Below, piece by piece: positions 42,244 to 53,975 of a stretch of 64,000 nucleotides of DNA. Numbering within the stretch: position 1 is the stretch's first letter; each line of letters starts with the position of its first letter. This DNA is from Streptomyces sp. NBC_01224 (lineage in GTDB: Bacteria > Actinomycetota > Actinomycetes > Streptomycetales > Streptomycetaceae): positions 3,844,001 to 3,908,000 of the forward strand of contig NZ_CP108529.1 of assembly GCF_036002945.1 (NCBI RefSeq), read 5' to 3'. The notes beneath the pieces are model-generated. The model was not told the origin of the DNA, searched no databases, and saw only the letters and a program-made list of their open reading frames with translations. The translations under genes and the position numbers were made by a program.

Positions 42244-44238
42244 ATGCACATCCGCACCACGTATCCGTATGACACCACCCGTGAGGACGTCTACATTCCG
42301 CTGCCGGACGGCACCCGGCTCTACGCCCGGATCTGGCGGCCCCTCACCGACGAGCCCGTCCCCGCGCTCCTCGAATATCTGCCGTACCGGCTGAGCGACT
42401 GGACGGCGCCACGCGACTGGCAGCGCCACCCCTGGTACGCGGGCCACGGCTACGCCTCCGTCCGGGTGGACGTACGCGGACACGGCAACAGCGAGGGGAT
42501 GCCGGGCGACGAGTACGACGCGACGGAGCTGGCCGACGGGGTCGCGGTCATCCACTGGCTGGCCGAGCAGGAATGGTGCTCCGGCCGGGTCGGCATGTTC
42601 GGCATCTCCTGGGGCGGCTTCAACTCGCTCCAGATCGCGGCGCTGGCCCCCGAGCCGCTGAAGGCCGTCGTCACCGTCTGCTCGACCGACGACCGCTACG
42701 ACAACGACGTCCACTACATGGGCGGCTCGGTCCTCGCCGTCGACATGCACGCCTGGGCGGCCACCATGCTGGCCTTCGTCGCCCGGCCGCCGGATCCGGC
42801 ACAGGTCGGCGAGGGCTGGAAGGACATGTGGCTGAATCGGCTGGAAGCGGTCGAACCATTCATCCACACCTGGCTGGCGCACCAGACCCGCGACGACTAC
42901 TGGAAGCACGGCAGCGTCTGCGAGGACTACTCCGCGATCACAGCGAACGTCCTCGCGGTGGGCGGCTGGCACGACCCGTACCGCGACACCGTCCTGCGGC
43001 TCGTCGAACACCTCCGCCCGGACAAGGTCCGCGGGCTGATCGGCCCCTGGTCGCACCAGTACCCCGACCGGGGTCTGCCGCCCGGTCCGGCGATCGGCTT
43101 CCTCCAGGAGACGCTGCGCTGGTGGGACCAGCACCTGAAGGACAAGGACACCGGCATCATGGCCGAGCCCCTGCTGCGGTCCTGGATCAGCGAGTCCCAC
43201 CGGCCCGCCACGGTGTACGAGACGCTGCCCGGCCGCTGGGTCGGTGAGACCGGCTGGCCCTCGGAGAACATCGCGCCGGTCGCGTACGCCCTCCAGGGCG
43301 GTCCGCAGATCGTCGACTCGCCCCAGCAGACCGGTCTGGACGCCGGGCGCTTCTTCCCGTTCGGCAACGACGCCGACCTGCCGCCCGACCAGCGCGACGA
43401 GGACGCCAAGTCGGTCTGCTTCGAGTTCCCGGTCGAGGACGCCCCGATCGAGATCCTGGGCCGCCCCCGGGTGAAGCTGCGCATCCGGATGGACGTGCCG
43501 CGGGGCCAGGCGATCGCCCGGCTCTGCAACGTCGCGCCGGACGGCTCCTCCACCCTGGTGACCCGCGGCGCGCTCAACCTCTCCGCACGGCACGGCCGCG
43601 ACCGTGCGGACGACTGGCCGGTGGGTGGGACCGAGGACGTGACCTTCGATCTGAACGGCATCGGGCACACCTTCCCGCCCGGCCACCGGATCAGGCTCGC
43701 GGTCTCCTCCTCGTACTGGCCGTGGATCTGGCCGCAGGCCGGGTCGGTCGGCTTCACCCTGGACGCCGACGGCAGCTTCGTCGAACTGCCGGTGCGCCGG
43801 CACACCGAGGACCCCGCGATCCGGTTCGAGGAGCCGGAGCAGTCGGAGCCGCTCGGCGTCGTCCACCCGGTGACGCTCGACGAACAGCGCCCCGAGCGCC
43901 TGGTGGTCCGCGATGTCGCCAAGGGCGAATGGCGGCTGGAGGTCGACCCGCGCTACGGCGGCACCCGCGTCTACCCGGACGGCCTGGAATTCACCGAGGA
44001 CGCCGTGGAGACGTACACGATCCAGGAGAACGACCCGCTCTCCGCACGCACCCGCTCCGACTGGTCGATCCGGCTGCACCGGCCGGAGATGGCGTGGGAC
44101 GTACGGATCGAGACCCGGTCCGAAATCAGCGCGGACGACACCGACTTCATCACGTCCGACGAGGTGCTGTGCAAGGACGGCGGCGAGGTCGTCTTCCACC
44201 GGACCTGGGAGAAGCGGATCCCGCGCACGGCCGGGTGA
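42244..44238 (+). CDS. X-Pro dipeptidyl-peptidase/CocE-family hydrolase
   Basis: 664 residues. The alpha/beta-hydrolase domain has nucleophile Ser122 in GMFGISWGGFNSL, an acid candidate in AVGGWHDPYRDT and His in GPWSHQYPD; the C-terminal half is the jelly-roll domain of the CocE/NonD group (FEFPVEDAPIEILGRPRVKL through GHRIRLAVSSSYWP). No signal peptide, so it acts in the cytosol. Coupling with a POT importer points to peptide cleavage, perhaps of proline peptides; ester hydrolysis is the alternative. A terminator follows. Confidence 0.87.
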   Translation: MHIRTTYPYDTTREDVYIPLPDGTRLYARIWRPLTDEPVPALLEYLPYRLSDWTAPRDWQRHPWYAGHGYASVRVDVRGHGNSEGMPGDEYDATELADGVAVIHWLAEQEWCSGRVGMFGISWGGFNSLQIAALAPEPLKAVVTVCSTDDRYDNDVHYMGGSVLAVDMHAWAATMLAFVARPPDPAQVGEGWKDMWLNRLEAVEPFIHTWLAHQTRDDYWKHGSVCEDYSAITANVLAVGGWHDPYRDTVLRLVEHLRPDKVRGLIGPWSHQYPDRGLPPGPAIGFLQETLRWWDQHLKDKDTGIMAEPLLRSWISESHRPATVYETLPGRWVGETGWPSENIAPVAYALQGGPQIVDSPQQTGLDAGRFFPFGNDADLPPDQRDEDAKSVCFEFPVEDAPIEILGRPRVKLRIRMDVPRGQAIARLCNVAPDGSSTLVTRGALNLSARHGRDRADDWPVGGTEDVTFDLNGIGHTFPPGHRIRLAVSSSYWPWIWPQAGSVGFTLDADGSFVELPVRRHTEDPAIRFEEPEQSEPLGVVHPVTLDEQRPERLVVRDVAKGEWRLEVDPRYGGTRVYPDGLEFTEDAVETYTIQENDPLSARTRSDWSIRLHRPEMAWDVRIETRSEISADDTDFITSDEVLCKDGGEVVFHRTWEKRIPRTAG

Positions 44239-44243
44239 ATCCA

Positions 44244-44276
44244 CCGCCGTGCCCCCGACAGCAGGGGGCACGGCGG
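44244..44276 (+). terminator. 13-bp hairpin terminator of the peptide-use operon
   Basis: CCGCCGTGCCCCC (44244-44256) pairs exactly with 44264-44276 around GACAGCA, 5 bases after the stop codon. Confidence 0.85.
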
Positions 44277-44374
44277 AACTTTCCGGGCATCAGGAGCAGT
44301 TGGGACACTCCCGCGGGGTAGCAACACCGACGTAACGTGTCCCCCAAGCGACCTGGAAAGCGAGGCAGCAACAC

Positions 44375-45604
44375 ATGCCCGAGCAGAGCAGCCCGCTCGA
44401 TCTGGCCGAGGGCGACCCCTTCGGTCCGCACAACCTTCCGTACGGTGTGTTCTCCACCCCCGACCACCTCGAGGACCGCCGGGTCGGCGTCCGCATCGGC
44501 AGCCACGTACTGGACGCCGGCGCGGCGGCACACGCACTCGGATCGCCCTACGCACAGCTTCTCGCCCAGCCGGACCTGACCGCGCTGCTGGCCGCCGGCC
44601 GCACCGCCTGGCGGGACGTCCGACGGGCGCTGACCGCATGGGTGACGGTCCCGGCACACCGCGCGGACATCGAACCGCTGCTGCACCCGGTCGATTCCGT
44701 GACGCTCCATCTGCCGTACGAGGTCGCGGACTACGTCGACTTCTACGCGAGCGAGAACCACGCCACCAACGTCGGAAAGATCTTCCGGCCGAACGGTGAC
44801 GCGCTGACGCCCAACTGGAAGCACCTCCCGATCGGCTACCACGGCAGGTCCGGCACCGTCGTCGTCTCCGGCACTGATGTGGTGCGCCCGTCCGGCCAGC
44901 GCAAGGCGCCCGCCGACGCGGCCCCCGTCTTCGGCCCTTCCATCAAGCTCGACATCGAGGCCGAGGTCGGCTTCGTCGTCGGAGTGGGCTCCGAGCAGGG
45001 CCGTCCGGTCCCGCTCGGCGACTTCCGCGACCATGTCTTCGGGCTCTCGCTGCTCAACGACTGGTCGGCACGGGACATCCAGGCCTGGGAGTACGTCCCG
45101 CTGGGCCCGTTCCTCGGCAAGTCCTTCGCCACGTCCGTATCCGCATGGGTGACCCCGCTCGAAGCCCTGGAGGCGGCCCGGATCGCACCCCCGGCCCGCG
45201 ACTTCCCGCTGCTCCCCTATCTGGAGGACGCGGGCGAGGAGGAGGCCGGTGGCCTCGACCTGCGGATCTCCGTCGCGATCAACGGACAGCCGGTCGCCGA
45301 GCCGCCGTTCGCCACCATGTACTGGACGGCGGCCCAGATGCTGGCCCAGATGACGGTGAACGGCGCGTCGCTGCGCACCGGTGATCTGTACGGCTCCGGC
45401 ACGGTCAGCGGCGCCGAGCCCGGACAGCGCGGCTCGCTCCTGGAACTGACCTGGAACGGCCGCGACCCGCTGGACCTCCCGGACGGCAAGCGGACGTTCC
45501 TGGAGGACGGCGACACGGTGACGATGACGGCCTGGGCACCGGGCCCGGACGGCACGCGGGTCGGCCTCGGCGAGGTCACGGGACGGATCGTGCCGCCCGC
45601 ATGA
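44375..45604 (+). CDS. fahA: Fumarylacetoacetase
   Basis: Last step of tyrosine and phenylalanine breakdown: fumarylacetoacetate to fumarate and acetoacetate. 409 residues, close to the family length. N-terminal domain with HNLPYGVFST near 19; catalytic domain with YVDFYASENHATNVGKIFRP near 120, NWKHLPIGYHGRSGTVVVSG near 147, metal-binding IEAEVGFVVG and LNDWSARDIQAWEYVPLGPF near 230. It is transcribed alone between two terminators; other tyrosine-catabolic genes are not in the window. Confidence 0.95.
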   Translation: MPEQSSPLDLAEGDPFGPHNLPYGVFSTPDHLEDRRVGVRIGSHVLDAGAAAHALGSPYAQLLAQPDLTALLAAGRTAWRDVRRALTAWVTVPAHRADIEPLLHPVDSVTLHLPYEVADYVDFYASENHATNVGKIFRPNGDALTPNWKHLPIGYHGRSGTVVVSGTDVVRPSGQRKAPADAAPVFGPSIKLDIEAEVGFVVGVGSEQGRPVPLGDFRDHVFGLSLLNDWSARDIQAWEYVPLGPFLGKSFATSVSAWVTPLEALEAARIAPPARDFPLLPYLEDAGEEEAGGLDLRISVAINGQPVAEPPFATMYWTAAQMLAQMTVNGASLRTGDLYGSGTVSGAEPGQRGSLLELTWNGRDPLDLPDGKRTFLEDGDTVTMTAWAPGPDGTRVGLGEVTGRIVPPA

Positions 45605-45617
45605 CGCCTGCCCGTCG

Positions 45618-45647
45618 ACGGCCGCGCCCCTGACGGAGCGCGGCCGT
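45618..45647 (+). terminator. 10-bp hairpin terminator after fahA
   Basis: ACGGCCGCGC (45618-45627) pairs with GCGCGGCCGT (45638-45647), followed by TTT, 14 bases past the stop codon. Confidence 0.75.
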
Positions 45648-45743
45648 TTGGCACTCGATTGGTTCACCTGTTCGCGCGGTTTTGAACCGGTTCTCGGCGG
45701 ATATGCCGGACAGATCCGCGAGACTCCGTGCATGGGAGCACTG

Positions 45744-46352
45744 ATGGGCGTCGGCCCCGAGGCGAACGAGCCGAGGTGGGCGGTGCCGCCCGTGGGCGGC
45801 TGGACCGCCGATGACCTGGACACACTCCCGAATCTGCCTCCGCACACGGAGCTGATCGACGGGAGCCTTGTTTTCGTGAGTCCGCAGACCGTATTCCACG
45901 AGCGCGCGACCGACTTTCTCAAGTGGCAGCTGCAGTCGCTCGCACCGCTCGACCTGGAAGTCTTTCGCGAATTCACCGTCGACGTCGACTGGCAGAACCG
46001 GCCCGAACTCGATGTGGTCGTCGTGCGGGCGGATGCAGTCGAGAGTCTGCGGCAGACACGGTTCCGCGCCGAGACGGTGTTGCTGGCGGTCGAGGTCGTG
46101 TCCGACGAATCCCTGACCCGGGACCGGGAGACCAAGCCCGTGAAATACGCGCGGGCGAGGATCCCTCACTACTGGCGGGTGGAGAACCAGGACGGCCGGG
46201 CGGTGGTCTACGTCTTCGAGCTGGAACCGGCCACCGGCGCCTACACCTCCACCGGCGTCTTCCACGACCGGATGAAGGTCTCCGTCCCCTTCCCCGTCGA
46301 TCTCGATCTCACCGCGATCGTCTCGCGGCGCCGGGCGGCGGCCCCGGCGTAG
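45744..46352 (+). CDS. Uma2-family (DUF820) endonuclease-fold protein
   Basis: About 202 residues with the PD-(D/E)XK-like Uma2 pattern: HTELIDGSLVFVSPQTVFHE near the N terminus, RPELDVVVVRAD in the middle, then LAVEVVSDESLTRD with KPVKYARARIPHYWRVE. The putative catalytic acids and Lys are intact. These proteins are numerous in Streptomyces and of unknown function. ATG 45744 is preferred for GGGAG five bases upstream; ATG 45732 is an alternative. An inverted repeat (GGTTCA/TGAACC, 45661-45688) lies in the leader. It converges on recQ. Confidence 0.82.
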   Translation: MGVGPEANEPRWAVPPVGGWTADDLDTLPNLPPHTELIDGSLVFVSPQTVFHERATDFLKWQLQSLAPLDLEVFREFTVDVDWQNRPELDVVVVRADAVESLRQTRFRAETVLLAVEVVSDESLTRDRETKPVKYARARIPHYWRVENQDGRAVVYVFELEPATGAYTSTGVFHDRMKVSVPFPVDLDLTAIVSRRRAAAPA

Positions 46353-46379
46353 ACCGGCGACCGCCGCCGGGCCCGGCAC

Positions 46380-48395
<2,016 letters not shown>

Positions 48396-48463
48396 TGCCC
48401 TGTCCCCCGAAGTCGTGCCGTTCTGTCCTGTCGCCGTCCCCTGCCACGATAGGCGCCGCCTAC

Positions 48464-48509
48464 GACAACGCCGGACGGGCTTGACTTCTCGGGCCCGTCC
48501 GGCGTTGTC
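48464..48509 (-). terminator. 17-bp hairpin terminator of the main nuo operon
   Basis: GACAACGCCGGACGGGC (48464-48480) pairs exactly with 48493-48509 around a 12-base loop, 20 bases after the nuoN stop on the minus strand. Confidence 0.85.
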
Positions 48510-48528
48510 CCAGCTGTGTGCGTGTGTG

Positions 48529-50193
48529 CTACCTCACGAACACTCCCGCCTGGCTCGCCAGGTCCAGGAAGTACTGCGGGGCCAGGCCCAGCACCAGCGT
48601 GACCGCGACCCCGACCCCGATCGTCGTCATCGTCAGCGGGGACGGGACGGCGACCGTCGGGCCGTCCGCCTTCGGCTCGCTGAAGAACATCAGCACGATG
48701 ACCCGGATGTAGAAGAACGCGGCGATCGCCGACGAGATCACACCAACGACGACCAGGCCGCCAGCGCCGCCGTCGGCCGCGGCCTTGAAGACGGCGAACT
48801 TTCCGGAGAACCCTGAGGTGAGCGGGATACCGGCGAAGGCCAGCAGGAACACCGCGAAGACTGCGGCGACCAGCGGCGAGCGCCGGCCGAGCCCGGCCCA
48901 CTTCGACAGATGCGTCGCCTCGCCGCCCGCGTCGCGCACCAGGGTGACGACGGCGAACGCGCCGACCGTCACGAAGGAGTACGCGCCCAGGTAGAAGAGG
49001 ACCGACGAGATGCCGTCCGGGGTGGTCGCGATGACACCGGCGAGGATGAAGCCGGCGTGTGCGATCGAGGAGTAGGCGAGCAGCCGCTTGATGTCGGTCT
49101 GGGTGATGGCGACGATCGCACCGCCCAGCATCGTGACGATCGCGACGGCCCACATGACCGGGCGCCAGTCCCAGGCGAGGCCCGGCAGCACCACGTACAG
49201 CAGCCGCAGCAGCGCACCGAACGCGGCGACCTTGGTGGCCGCGGCCATGAAGCCGGTGACCGGGGTCGGGGCGCCCTGGTAGACGTCCGGGGTCCACATG
49301 TGGAACGGGACGGCGCCGACCTTGAAGAGCAGGCCGGTCAGGATCATCGCCCCGCCGATCAGGAGCAGCGCGTCGTTGCCCATGGTGTCGGCGAGCGCCG
49401 GGTCGATCCGGGTGATGGAGCCGTCGACCACGTTCGCGATGGTGGCGTACGAGACGGAGCCCGCGTACCCGTACAGCAGGGCGATCCCGAAGAGCAGGAA
49501 CGCCGACGAGAAGGCGCCGAGCAGGAAGTACTTCACCGCGGCCTCCTGCGACATCAGCCGCTTGCGGCGGGCGACGGCGCACAGGAGGTAGAGCGGGAGG
49601 GAGAAGACCTCCAGGGCCACGAAGAGCGTCAGCAGATCGTTGGCCGCCGGGAAGACCAGCATGCCGGCCACCGAGAAGAGGACCAGCGGGAAGACCTCGG
49701 TGGTGGTGAATCCGGCCCTGACCGCGGCCTTCTCACTGTCGCTGCCGGGGACCGACGCGGCCTGTGCGGCGAACGAGTCGACGCGGTTGCCGTGCGCGGC
49801 GGGGTCGAGCCGCCGCTCGGCGAAGGTGAAGACGGCGACCAGTGAGGTCAGCAGGATGGTGCCCTGCAGGAAGAGTGTCGGCCCGTCGATCGCGATGGCG
49901 CCCATCGCGGCGATGTGCGCCTTCGTCGTGCCGTATCCCCCGGCCGCCAGGCCGATGACCGCGGCGAACGCGGCGGCGAGGGCGACGACCGTCAGGAATA
50001 CCTGCGTGTAGTAGCGGGCCCGGCGCGGCACGAAGGCCTCGACGAGTACGCCCACGACGGCGACACCGATCACAATGAGGACCGGGGTCAGCTGGGCGTA
50101 CTCGATGACCGGTGCCTTGAACTTCTCGGCCGGGGCGGCCGATGTCACCCCGCCCGCCATTGTCCACAGGCTGTGGACAGCTGTTGCGCTCAC
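48529..50193 (-). CDS. nuoN: NADH-quinone oxidoreductase subunit N
   Basis: Antiporter-like proton-pumping membrane subunit; 554 residues, about 14 helices. Family motifs: LEVFSLPLYLLCAVARRKRLMSQE region with the conserved Glu, HMWTPDVYQGAPTPVTGFMA near 305 and LLAYSSIAHAGFILAGV near 375. Last gene of the main nuo operon, followed by a terminator. GTG start overlaps the nuoM stop by 4 bp. Confidence 0.95.
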   Translation of the reverse strand: MSATAVHSLWTMAGGVTSAAPAEKFKAPVIEYAQLTPVLIVIGVAVVGVLVEAFVPRRARYYTQVFLTVVALAAAFAAVIGLAAGGYGTTKAHIAAMGAIAIDGPTLFLQGTILLTSLVAVFTFAERRLDPAAHGNRVDSFAAQAASVPGSDSEKAAVRAGFTTTEVFPLVLFSVAGMLVFPAANDLLTLFVALEVFSLPLYLLCAVARRKRLMSQEAAVKYFLLGAFSSAFLLFGIALLYGYAGSVSYATIANVVDGSITRIDPALADTMGNDALLLIGGAMILTGLLFKVGAVPFHMWTPDVYQGAPTPVTGFMAAATKVAAFGALLRLLYVVLPGLAWDWRPVMWAVAIVTMLGGAIVAITQTDIKRLLAYSSIAHAGFILAGVIATTPDGISSVLFYLGAYSFVTVGAFAVVTLVRDAGGEATHLSKWAGLGRRSPLVAAVFAVFLLAFAGIPLTSGFSGKFAVFKAAADGGAGGLVVVGVISSAIAAFFYIRVIVLMFFSEPKADGPTVAVPSPLTMTTIGVGVAVTLVLGLAPQYFLDLASQAGVFVR

Positions 50194-51761
50194 TTGGCGG
50201 CCTCCACCTCAGGCTGGGGGTCCTTCTTCTGGACGTCCGACATGGTGTGCTGCACCGCCGGGTTGACGATCTCCGTCAGCGGCTTCGGATAGACACCCAG
50301 GAAGAGCAGCAGCGCGATCAGTGGCAGGACCACCACCAGCTCCCGGACCTTGAGGTCCGCCATGCCCTGGACTTCGGCCTTCACCGGTCCGGTCATCGTC
50401 CGCTGGTAGAGGACGAGGACGTACAGCGCGGCGAGCACGATGCCGGTCGTGGCGATGATGCCCGCCGCCGGATACGCGCTGAACGTGCCGACGAGGACCA
50501 GGAACTCACTGACGAACGGGGCGAGTCCGGGCAGCGACAGGGTGGCCAGACCGCCGATCAGGAAGGTGCCGGCCAGGACCGGCGCCACCTTCTGCACCCC
50601 GCCGTAGTCGGCGATGAGCCGCGAACCGCGCCGGGTGATCAGGAAGCCCGCCACCAGCATCAGCGCGGCGGTCGAGATCCCGTGGTTGACCATGTAGAGC
50701 GTGGCGCCCGACTGGCCCTGGCTCGTCATCGCGAAGATGCCCAGGATGATGAAGCCGAAGTGCGAGATCGACGCATAGGCGATCAGCCGCTTGATGTCGC
50801 GCTGGCCGACGGCGAGCAGCGCCCCGTACACGATGCTGATCAGCGCCAGGACGACGATCACCGGCGTCGCCCACTTGCTGGCCTCCGGGAAGAGCTGGAG
50901 GCAGAAGCGGAGCATCGCGAATGTGCCGACCTTGTCCACGACCGCGGTGATCAGGACGGCGACCGGGGAGGTCGCCTCACCCATGGCGTTGGGAAGCCAG
51001 GTGTGCAGCGGCCACAGCGGGGCCTTCACCGCGAAGGCGAAGAAGAACCCGAGGAAGAGCCAGCGCTCCGTGCTGGTCGCCATGGAGAGCGAGCCGCTCG
51101 CCCGGGCCTCGGCGATCTCGGAGAGCGAGAACGTCCCCGCGACCACGTACAGGCCGATCACGGCGGCCAGCATGATGAGGCCGCCGACCAGGTTGTAGAG
51201 GAGGAACTTGACGGCGGCGTAAGAGCGTTGGGCAGCCGCGTTCTCGTCGCTGCCGGTGTGTGCCCGGTCCCCGAAGCCGCCGATGAGGAAGTACATCGGG
51301 ATGAGCATGGCTTCGAAGAGGATGTAGAAGAGGAAGACGTCGGTGGCCTCGAAGGAGAGGATCACCATCGCTTCGACCATCAGGATCAGGGCGAAGAAAC
51401 CCTGAGTCGGCCGCCAGCGCGAGGACTTGTTCTCCAGGGGGTCGGCGTCGTGCCAGCCGGCCAGGATGACGAAGGGGATCAGCAGGGCGGTGAGCGCCAT
51501 GAGCGCCAGCCCGATGCCGTCCACGCCCAGTTCGTACCGGACGCCGAAGTCCTTGATCCAGGCATGCGATTCGGTGAGCTGGTAGCGGGCGCCGCCGGGC
51601 TCGAAGCGGGCGAGCGCGATGCCCGCCAGTACGAGCGTGGCCAGCGAGAAGAGCAGCGCCAGCCATTTGGCGGTGGTGCGCCGGGCGGCCGGGACGGCGG
51701 CGGTGGCGATCGCACCGATCGCCGGGAGCGCCGCCGTCGCTGTCAGGAGGGGAAAGGACAT
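50190..51761 (-). CDS. nuoM: NADH-quinone oxidoreductase subunit M
   Basis: Central antiporter-like pump subunit, 523 residues. Motifs: FYILFEAMLIPMYFLIG with the key Glu near 145, HTWLPNAMGEATSPVAVLI near 250 and LIAYASISHFGFIILGI near 320. ATG start at 51761 follows the nuoL stop after 4 bases. Confidence 0.95.
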   Translation of the reverse strand: MSFPLLTATAALPAIGAIATAAVPAARRTTAKWLALLFSLATLVLAGIALARFEPGGARYQLTESHAWIKDFGVRYELGVDGIGLALMALTALLIPFVILAGWHDADPLENKSSRWRPTQGFFALILMVEAMVILSFEATDVFLFYILFEAMLIPMYFLIGGFGDRAHTGSDENAAAQRSYAAVKFLLYNLVGGLIMLAAVIGLYVVAGTFSLSEIAEARASGSLSMATSTERWLFLGFFFAFAVKAPLWPLHTWLPNAMGEATSPVAVLITAVVDKVGTFAMLRFCLQLFPEASKWATPVIVVLALISIVYGALLAVGQRDIKRLIAYASISHFGFIILGIFAMTSQGQSGATLYMVNHGISTAALMLVAGFLITRRGSRLIADYGGVQKVAPVLAGTFLIGGLATLSLPGLAPFVSEFLVLVGTFSAYPAAGIIATTGIVLAALYVLVLYQRTMTGPVKAEVQGMADLKVRELVVVLPLIALLLFLGVYPKPLTEIVNPAVQHTMSDVQKKDPQPEVEAAK

Positions 51762-51765
51762 GTGA

Positions 51766-53661
51766 TCAGACCGCCCTCATCAGCAGGGTCGCGGCGATGA
51801 CGACCGCCGTACCGCCGAACATCGAGACCGCGTAGGAGCGGGCGTAGCCGTTCTGCAGTTTGCGCAGTCGGCCGGAGAGCCCGCCCATCGAGGCGGCCGT
51901 GCCGTTGACGACGCCGTCGACCAGGGTGTGGTCGACGTACACCAGGGAGCGGGTGAGGTGCTCGCCGCCGCGGACCAGGACCACATGGTTGAAATCGTCC
52001 TGGAGGAGATCGCGGCGGGCGGCCCGGGTGAGCAGCGAGCCGCGCGGGGCGACGACCGGAACGGGCTTGCGTCCGTACATCGCCCAGGCGATGGCGACGC
52101 CGATGACGAGCACCACCATGGTGGCTGCCGTGACGGTCGCGGCGCTGACCGGGGCGTGGCCGTGGCTGTGGCCGGTGACCGGCTCCAGCCAGTTCAGGAA
52201 GCGGTCGTTGAAGGAGAAGAGGAATCCGGCGAAGACCGAACCGAACGCCAGGATGATCATGGGGATGGTCATCGACTTCGGGGACTCGTGCGGATGCGGC
52301 TCGTGTCCCTCCGCGTCGGGCTGCCAGCGCTTCTCACCGAAGAACGTCAGCAGCATCACGCGCGTCATGTAGAACGCGGTGATCGCGGCGCCCAGCAGGG
52401 CCACCGAGCCGAGGATCCAGCCCTCGGTGCCGCCCTTGGCGAAGGCCGCCTCGATGATCTTGTCCTTGGAGAAGAAGCCGGACAGACCGGGGAAGCCGAT
52501 GATCGCCAGATAGCCGAGGCCGAAGGTGATGAAGGTGACCGGCATGTACTTCCTGAGGCCGCCGAACTTCCTCATGTCGACCTCGTCGTTCATGCCGTGC
52601 ATGACCGAACCGGCGCCGAGGAATAGCCCGGCCTTGAAGAAGCCGTGGGTCACCAGGTGCATGATCGCGAAGACGTAGCCGATCGGGCCGAGCCCGGCGG
52701 CCAGGATCATGTAGCCGATCTGCGACATCGTCGACCCGGCGAGGGCCTTCTTGATGTCGTCCTTCGCACAACCGACGATCGCACCGAAGAGCAGCGTGAC
52801 CGCACCGACGACCACGACGGCCAGCTGTGCGTCCGGCGCCGCGTTGAAGATCGCGCCGGACCGGACGATGAGGTAGACACCCGCGGTCACCATGGTCGCG
52901 GCGTGGATGAGGGCCGAGACCGGGGTCGGGCCCTCCATCGCGTCACCGAGCCAGGACTGCAGCGGCACCTGGGCCGACTTGCCGCAGGCCGCGAGCAGCA
53001 GCATCAGGCCGATCGCCGTCAGCTTGCCCTCGCTCGCCTGACCGGTCGCCCCCAGGACGGGACCGAAGGCGAAGGTGCCGAATGTGGTGAACATCAGCAT
53101 GATCGCGATCGAGAGGCCCATGTCGCCGACCCGGTTGACCAGGAATGCCTTCTTGGCGGCCGTCGCCGCGCTGGGCTTGTGCTGCCAGAAGCCGATCAGC
53201 AGGTACGACGCCAGACCGACGCCCTCCCACCCGACGTACAGCAGCAGGTAGTTGTCGGCGATGACCAGGATCAGCATCGCCGCAAGGAACAGGTTCAGAT
53301 AGCCGAAGAAGCGGCGCCGGCGCTCGTCGTGCGCCATGTAGCCGATCGAGTAGATGTGGATCAGCGTGCCCACACCGGTGATCAGCAGCACGAACGTCAT
53401 CGACAACTGGTCCAGCTGGAAGGCCACATCGGCCTGGAAGCTCTCGACCGGAATCCAGCTGAACAGCTTCTGGTGCAGCGCCCGGTCCTCCGCGCCCTTC
53501 CCCAGCATGTCGAGGAAGAGCACGACACCGATGACGAACGACACGGCGGCGAGCAGGGTGCCGACCCAGTGTCCGGCGCGGTCCAGCCGTCGGCCGCCGC
53601 AGAGCAGGACCGCGGCTCCGAGCAGAGGCGCCGCGACGAGCAGCGCAATCAGGTTCTCCAC
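51766..53661 (-). CDS. nuoL: NADH-quinone oxidoreductase subunit L
   Basis: Distal pump subunit with lateral helix, 631 residues. Motifs: LLLYVGWEGVGLASYLLIGF near 140, KKAFLVNRVGDMGLSI near 168, QSWLGDAMEGPTPVSALIHA near 235. A His-rich stretch (EGHEPHPHE) lies in the loop near 455. GTG start at 53661 with AGGGGA upstream; 14 bp separate it from nuoK. Confidence 0.95.
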   Translation of the reverse strand: MENLIALLVAAPLLGAAVLLCGGRRLDRAGHWVGTLLAAVSFVIGVVLFLDMLGKGAEDRALHQKLFSWIPVESFQADVAFQLDQLSMTFVLLITGVGTLIHIYSIGYMAHDERRRRFFGYLNLFLAAMLILVIADNYLLLYVGWEGVGLASYLLIGFWQHKPSAATAAKKAFLVNRVGDMGLSIAIMLMFTTFGTFAFGPVLGATGQASEGKLTAIGLMLLLAACGKSAQVPLQSWLGDAMEGPTPVSALIHAATMVTAGVYLIVRSGAIFNAAPDAQLAVVVVGAVTLLFGAIVGCAKDDIKKALAGSTMSQIGYMILAAGLGPIGYVFAIMHLVTHGFFKAGLFLGAGSVMHGMNDEVDMRKFGGLRKYMPVTFITFGLGYLAIIGFPGLSGFFSKDKIIEAAFAKGGTEGWILGSVALLGAAITAFYMTRVMLLTFFGEKRWQPDAEGHEPHPHESPKSMTIPMIILAFGSVFAGFLFSFNDRFLNWLEPVTGHSHGHAPVSAATVTAATMVVLVIGVAIAWAMYGRKPVPVVAPRGSLLTRAARRDLLQDDFNHVVLVRGGEHLTRSLVYVDHTLVDGVVNGTAASMGGLSGRLRKLQNGYARSYAVSMFGGTAVVIAATLLMRAV

Positions 53662-53675
53662 GATTCAACGTCCCC

Positions 53676-53975
53676 TTACAGCTTCATCAGGCTGGCGTCG
53701 TCGACCGAGGCCGAGTGGCGGGAACGGAACACCGACACGATGATCGCGAGCCCGACCACGACCTCGGCGGCAGCGACGACCATCGTGAAGAAGGCGATGA
53801 TCTGCCCGTCGAGATTGCCGTGCATCCGGGAGAAGGTCACGAACGCGAGGTTGCAGGCGTTGAGCATCAGCTCCACGCACATGAAAACCACGATCGCGTT
53901 CCGCCGGATCAGCACCCCGGCCGCACCGATCGTGAACAACAGGGCGGCGAGATAGAGGTAGTTGACCGGATTCAC
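53676..53975 (-). CDS. nuoK: NADH-quinone oxidoreductase subunit K
   Basis: 99 residues, the usual size, with three helices. Conserved Glu residues lie in FMCVELMLNACNLAFVTF and in FTMVVAAAEVVVGLAI. GTG start overlaps the nuoJ stop by 4 bp. Confidence 0.96.
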   Translation of the reverse strand: MNPVNYLYLAALLFTIGAAGVLIRRNAIVVFMCVELMLNACNLAFVTFSRMHGNLDGQIIAFFTMVVAAAEVVVGLAIIVSVFRSRHSASVDDASLMKL

